Positions 13,118-14,503 of a stretch of 14,503 bases of DNA are shown here, piece after piece; positions within the stretch are counted from its first letter, which is position 1, and each line of letters opens with the position of its first letter. Where the stretch lies: positions 1-14,503 of the forward strand of contig JALGWK010000069.1 of the NCBI GenBank assembly GCA_025774205.1. The letters run 5' to 3'. The notes below the pieces were generated by a model. It was not told where the DNA came from. It ran no database searches and saw nothing but the letters and a program-made list of their open reading frames with translations. The position numbers and the translations under genes are program-made. This DNA comes from a bacterium (GTDB lineage: Bacteria > Blakebacterota > Blakebacteria > Blakebacterales > Blakebacteraceae).

Positions 13118-13616
13118 CCACCCGGTCGGGATTGATATCCACGATCCCGTAAGGAGCCCCGAGCAGGTCTTCAGCCGGTTCCTCGAGACCGACCAGGACA
13201 GCTTGGCGCCGGATAGTGGTCAGTGTCTTGGCGCCCAGGATGGTGATCCCGCTCTCCTCGATAGCCTCCATCAGGACCGGATCGTCTTCAGGGAACGGGT
13301 CAGCGAAGGTGGCGTCGAAAGCGATCACCTTCACCCCCGCCCGAACGAGATTTCTGATCAGGCTGGCGTGATATTTCCGGCTCCAGGGGTAGCGGCCGAG
13401 CGAATCCTCTGATTCAAGATCTATCGCGACCAGGGCGATGTTCTCCGGGACGGCGAGTTCCCCCCGGCGATTGAACCATGCGTCGTAGAGGGTTCGCTCC
13501 AGGCGCTGTCCGATCGGTGAGAGGGAGAAGGCAATGATGATGAGCGGGGTGAGAATCGCCACCCCCAGCAGGGTGCGCCGGGCGTGACGATTCGATTCGG
13601 TCTGGTGGCTGGCCAC
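12879..13616 (-). CDS. CHASE2-adenylate cyclase, N-terminal part (frameshifted)
   Basis: Starts with GTG at 13616, the first possible start after an in-frame TGA at 13620-13622. A basic N-terminus precedes one membrane helix (about 14-34), then the first half of the periplasmic CHASE2 domain: LYDAWFNRRG, NIALVAIDLESEDSLGRYPW, KVIAFDATFADPFPEDD, APYGIVDINPDRVDAVVRE. From about residue 173 the frame turns into Gly/Pro/Arg-rich nonsense, while the other frame continues as STYYRQGTYQVAQLGVQALKMYLG. The switch lies at about 13095-13115, close to two copies of GTAGGTAC (plus strand) 18-19 bp apart. It follows the outer-membrane protein gene by 17 bp, so the two probably form one transcript. Confidence 0.8.
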   Translation of the reverse strand: MASHQTESNRHARRTLLGVAILTPLIIIAFSLSPIGQRLERTLYDAWFNRRGELAVPENIALVAIDLESEDSLGRYPWSRKYHASLIRNLVRAGVKVIAFDATFADPFPEDDPVLMEAIEESGITILGAKTLTTIRRQAVLVGLEEPAEDLLGAPYGIVDINPDRVDAVVREYLLPAGYLPGGPAGCTGSQDVPGDRPEGYGSHNSRGLAAGRHRDPARARRRHADQLCRVQKQGNHLLVRDRDR

Positions 13617-13633
13617 GAGTCAGACGATCGGGA

Positions 13634-14503
13634 TCAGAATCCCTGTGTCACCCGTAATCGCACGACCAGCTGCGTCGTGTCGAAGCCCATACGCCGGTTG
13701 TCGGTGTACGAGATGTATCCGGCCCGGAGACTGGCGAACGAGGACGATGTCCAGTAGTACTCCGCCCCCCCCGTGACCTCCATCCGGTTGTAGTCCAGCC
13801 CATAGGCGCCGGCCGCTTCCGGACTGATGGCGCTGGTCATGACGATATCGGCCAGCCCCGAGAGGTTCTGATTGAACGCGTGGCGTCCCCTCACGAGCAA
13901 CCGGTTAAAGGTCGTCTTCGCATCCGCGTAACCGGTCAGATCGCTGGTATTGAGTCCGTAGGTGACCGAGAACTCGGTTGGCTGGTTGTTGAACCGGTTG
14001 GTGAAGCCGATCATGTAGTAGTCGTTCTGGCTCCCCGAGAGCTGGTTCAGGGCATCCTCCCGGCCGACCGTGACAACGTTCACGTTCAGGCGGGAAGTGA
14101 TCCCGGGCAGCAGCGCCATCGGGAAATAGGCCCCGGCCGAGTAGGTGGCAGTGTTCTCCTGTACTCCGCCGCTCTCAATATTGACTGCGTTGTTCTCCCG
14201 GGAGTAATCGCGCAGGCCGACCGAGAATCCCGGGGTGGTGGCATCCTTCTGCCAGCGCAGATCGAGGGTCAGCGCTGAAGTCCCGGTGGTGGCGTTCTTG
14301 GTGTCGTTCAGGTTGTCATCGAACGACTCCCAGCCGACGGTGACGCCGAGGGCGTCCTCGAAGAGCCGGAAGCTGTCCTGGATCCTTAATCCCTCCCGGT
14401 CGCGGGGCAGGCTGGAATACCCGAGAGAATTGTAGGAACTCCCGATACTCCGCCAGCGGGCCCCCACGGTGTGACCTCCCAGTTGGATGGTGCCGCGCAG
14501 CTG
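13634..14503 (-). CDS. Outer-membrane beta-barrel protein, C-terminal part (5' end outside window)
   Basis: The frame is open to the window edge; the GTG at 14467 is internal, since the preceding codons (QLRGTIQLGGHT) continue the same pattern. The sequence is a series of alternating polar/hydrophobic strands rich in aromatic residues, Asn, Thr and Gly, such as SALTLDLRW, YYMIGFTNRF, EFSVTYGLN and FASLRAGYISYTDN. It ends LVVRLRVTQGF, a final beta strand with terminal Phe as recognised by the BAM machinery. I do not recognise a specific family or cargo. The CHASE2 cyclase gene follows 17 bp later; barrel proteins next to CHASE2 cyclases suggest an envelope-sensing unit, but that is inference. 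Confidence 0.75.
   Translation of the reverse strand, partial: QLRGTIQLGGHTVGARWRSIGSSYNSLGYSSLPRDREGLRIQDSFRLFEDALGVTVGWESFDDNLNDTKNATTGTSALTLDLRWQKDATTPGFSVGLRDYSRENNAVNIESGGVQENTATYSAGAYFPMALLPGITSRLNVNVVTVGREDALNQLSGSQNDYYMIGFTNRFNNQPTEFSVTYGLNTSDLTGYADAKTTFNRLLVRGRHAFNQNLSGLADIVMTSAISPEAAGAYGLDYNRMEVTGGAEYYWTSSSFASLRAGYISYTDNRRMGFDTTQLVVRLRVTQGF

Noticed and set aside
1-14503. CRISPR arrays, insertion sequences, phage genes or integration sites, including at the 3' end of the tRNA-Leu
   Set aside because: No repeat-spacer pattern, transposase or integrase frame, or duplicated tRNA end was found.

Overview
The window comes from a GC-rich, Gram-negative (two-membrane) bacterium. The evidence is a bifunctional penicillin-binding protein fragment, a lipoprotein with a lipobox, a CHASE2 adenylate cyclase, and an outer-membrane beta-barrel ending in a C-terminal Phe. 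The phylum cannot be fixed from this sequence. The mix (orphan two-component genes, sigma-54 control, CHASE2 cyclase beside an outer-membrane protein, B12-type radical SAM) fits Deltaproteobacteria-like groups or candidate phyla of the FCB group.

Layout. Only the 3' end of a PBP1A-like gene (1-1129) and a tRNA-Leu(CAA) (3971-4057, with a near-consensus sigma-70 promoter) are on the plus strand. Everything else is on the minus strand. Read in transcription order from the right edge: (A) the C-terminal part of an outer-membrane beta-barrel protein, then a CHASE2-adenylate cyclase split by a frameshift; (B) a sigma-54 promoter at 11229-11244, a cobalamin-type radical SAM gene also split by a frameshift, and 6 bp downstream a 33-codon peptide gene (9637-9738); (C) a family-5 (Opp/Dpp-type) solute-binding lipoprotein, a membrane sensor histidine kinase coupled to it by a GTGA overlap, and an NtrC-family sigma-54 activator; (D) a second sigma-54 promoter at 4749-4764 driving a receiver-only protein whose phosphoacceptor Asp is Asn; (E) a hybrid histidine kinase split by a frameshift at the kinase/receiver junction; (F) an old-yellow-enzyme-family oxidoreductase with a four-Cys cluster.

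The most interesting reading is a regulatory circuit. Operon C encodes a sensor and a sigma-54 activator. The two flanking units, B and D, each carry a -24/-12 promoter with exact 10-bp GG-GC spacing. Each also has, 145-205 bp upstream, a matching 18-bp dyad (TGCACAATATATTGTGCA at 11434-11451; TGCACAATGTATTGAGCA at 4893-4910). These look like enhancer sites for one activator, most simply the one encoded between them. The proposed outputs are a radical SAM/small-peptide pair and a pseudo-receiver; a peptide-binding lipoprotein lies between the peptide gene and the kinase. That the peptide is modified, exported and sensed through operon C is inference.

Three multidomain genes (hybrid kinase, radical SAM, CHASE2 cyclase) are each interrupted at one point where the reading frame changes and family-typical residues seem to be missing. 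They could be real pseudogenes or assembly errors; the sequence alone cannot decide.
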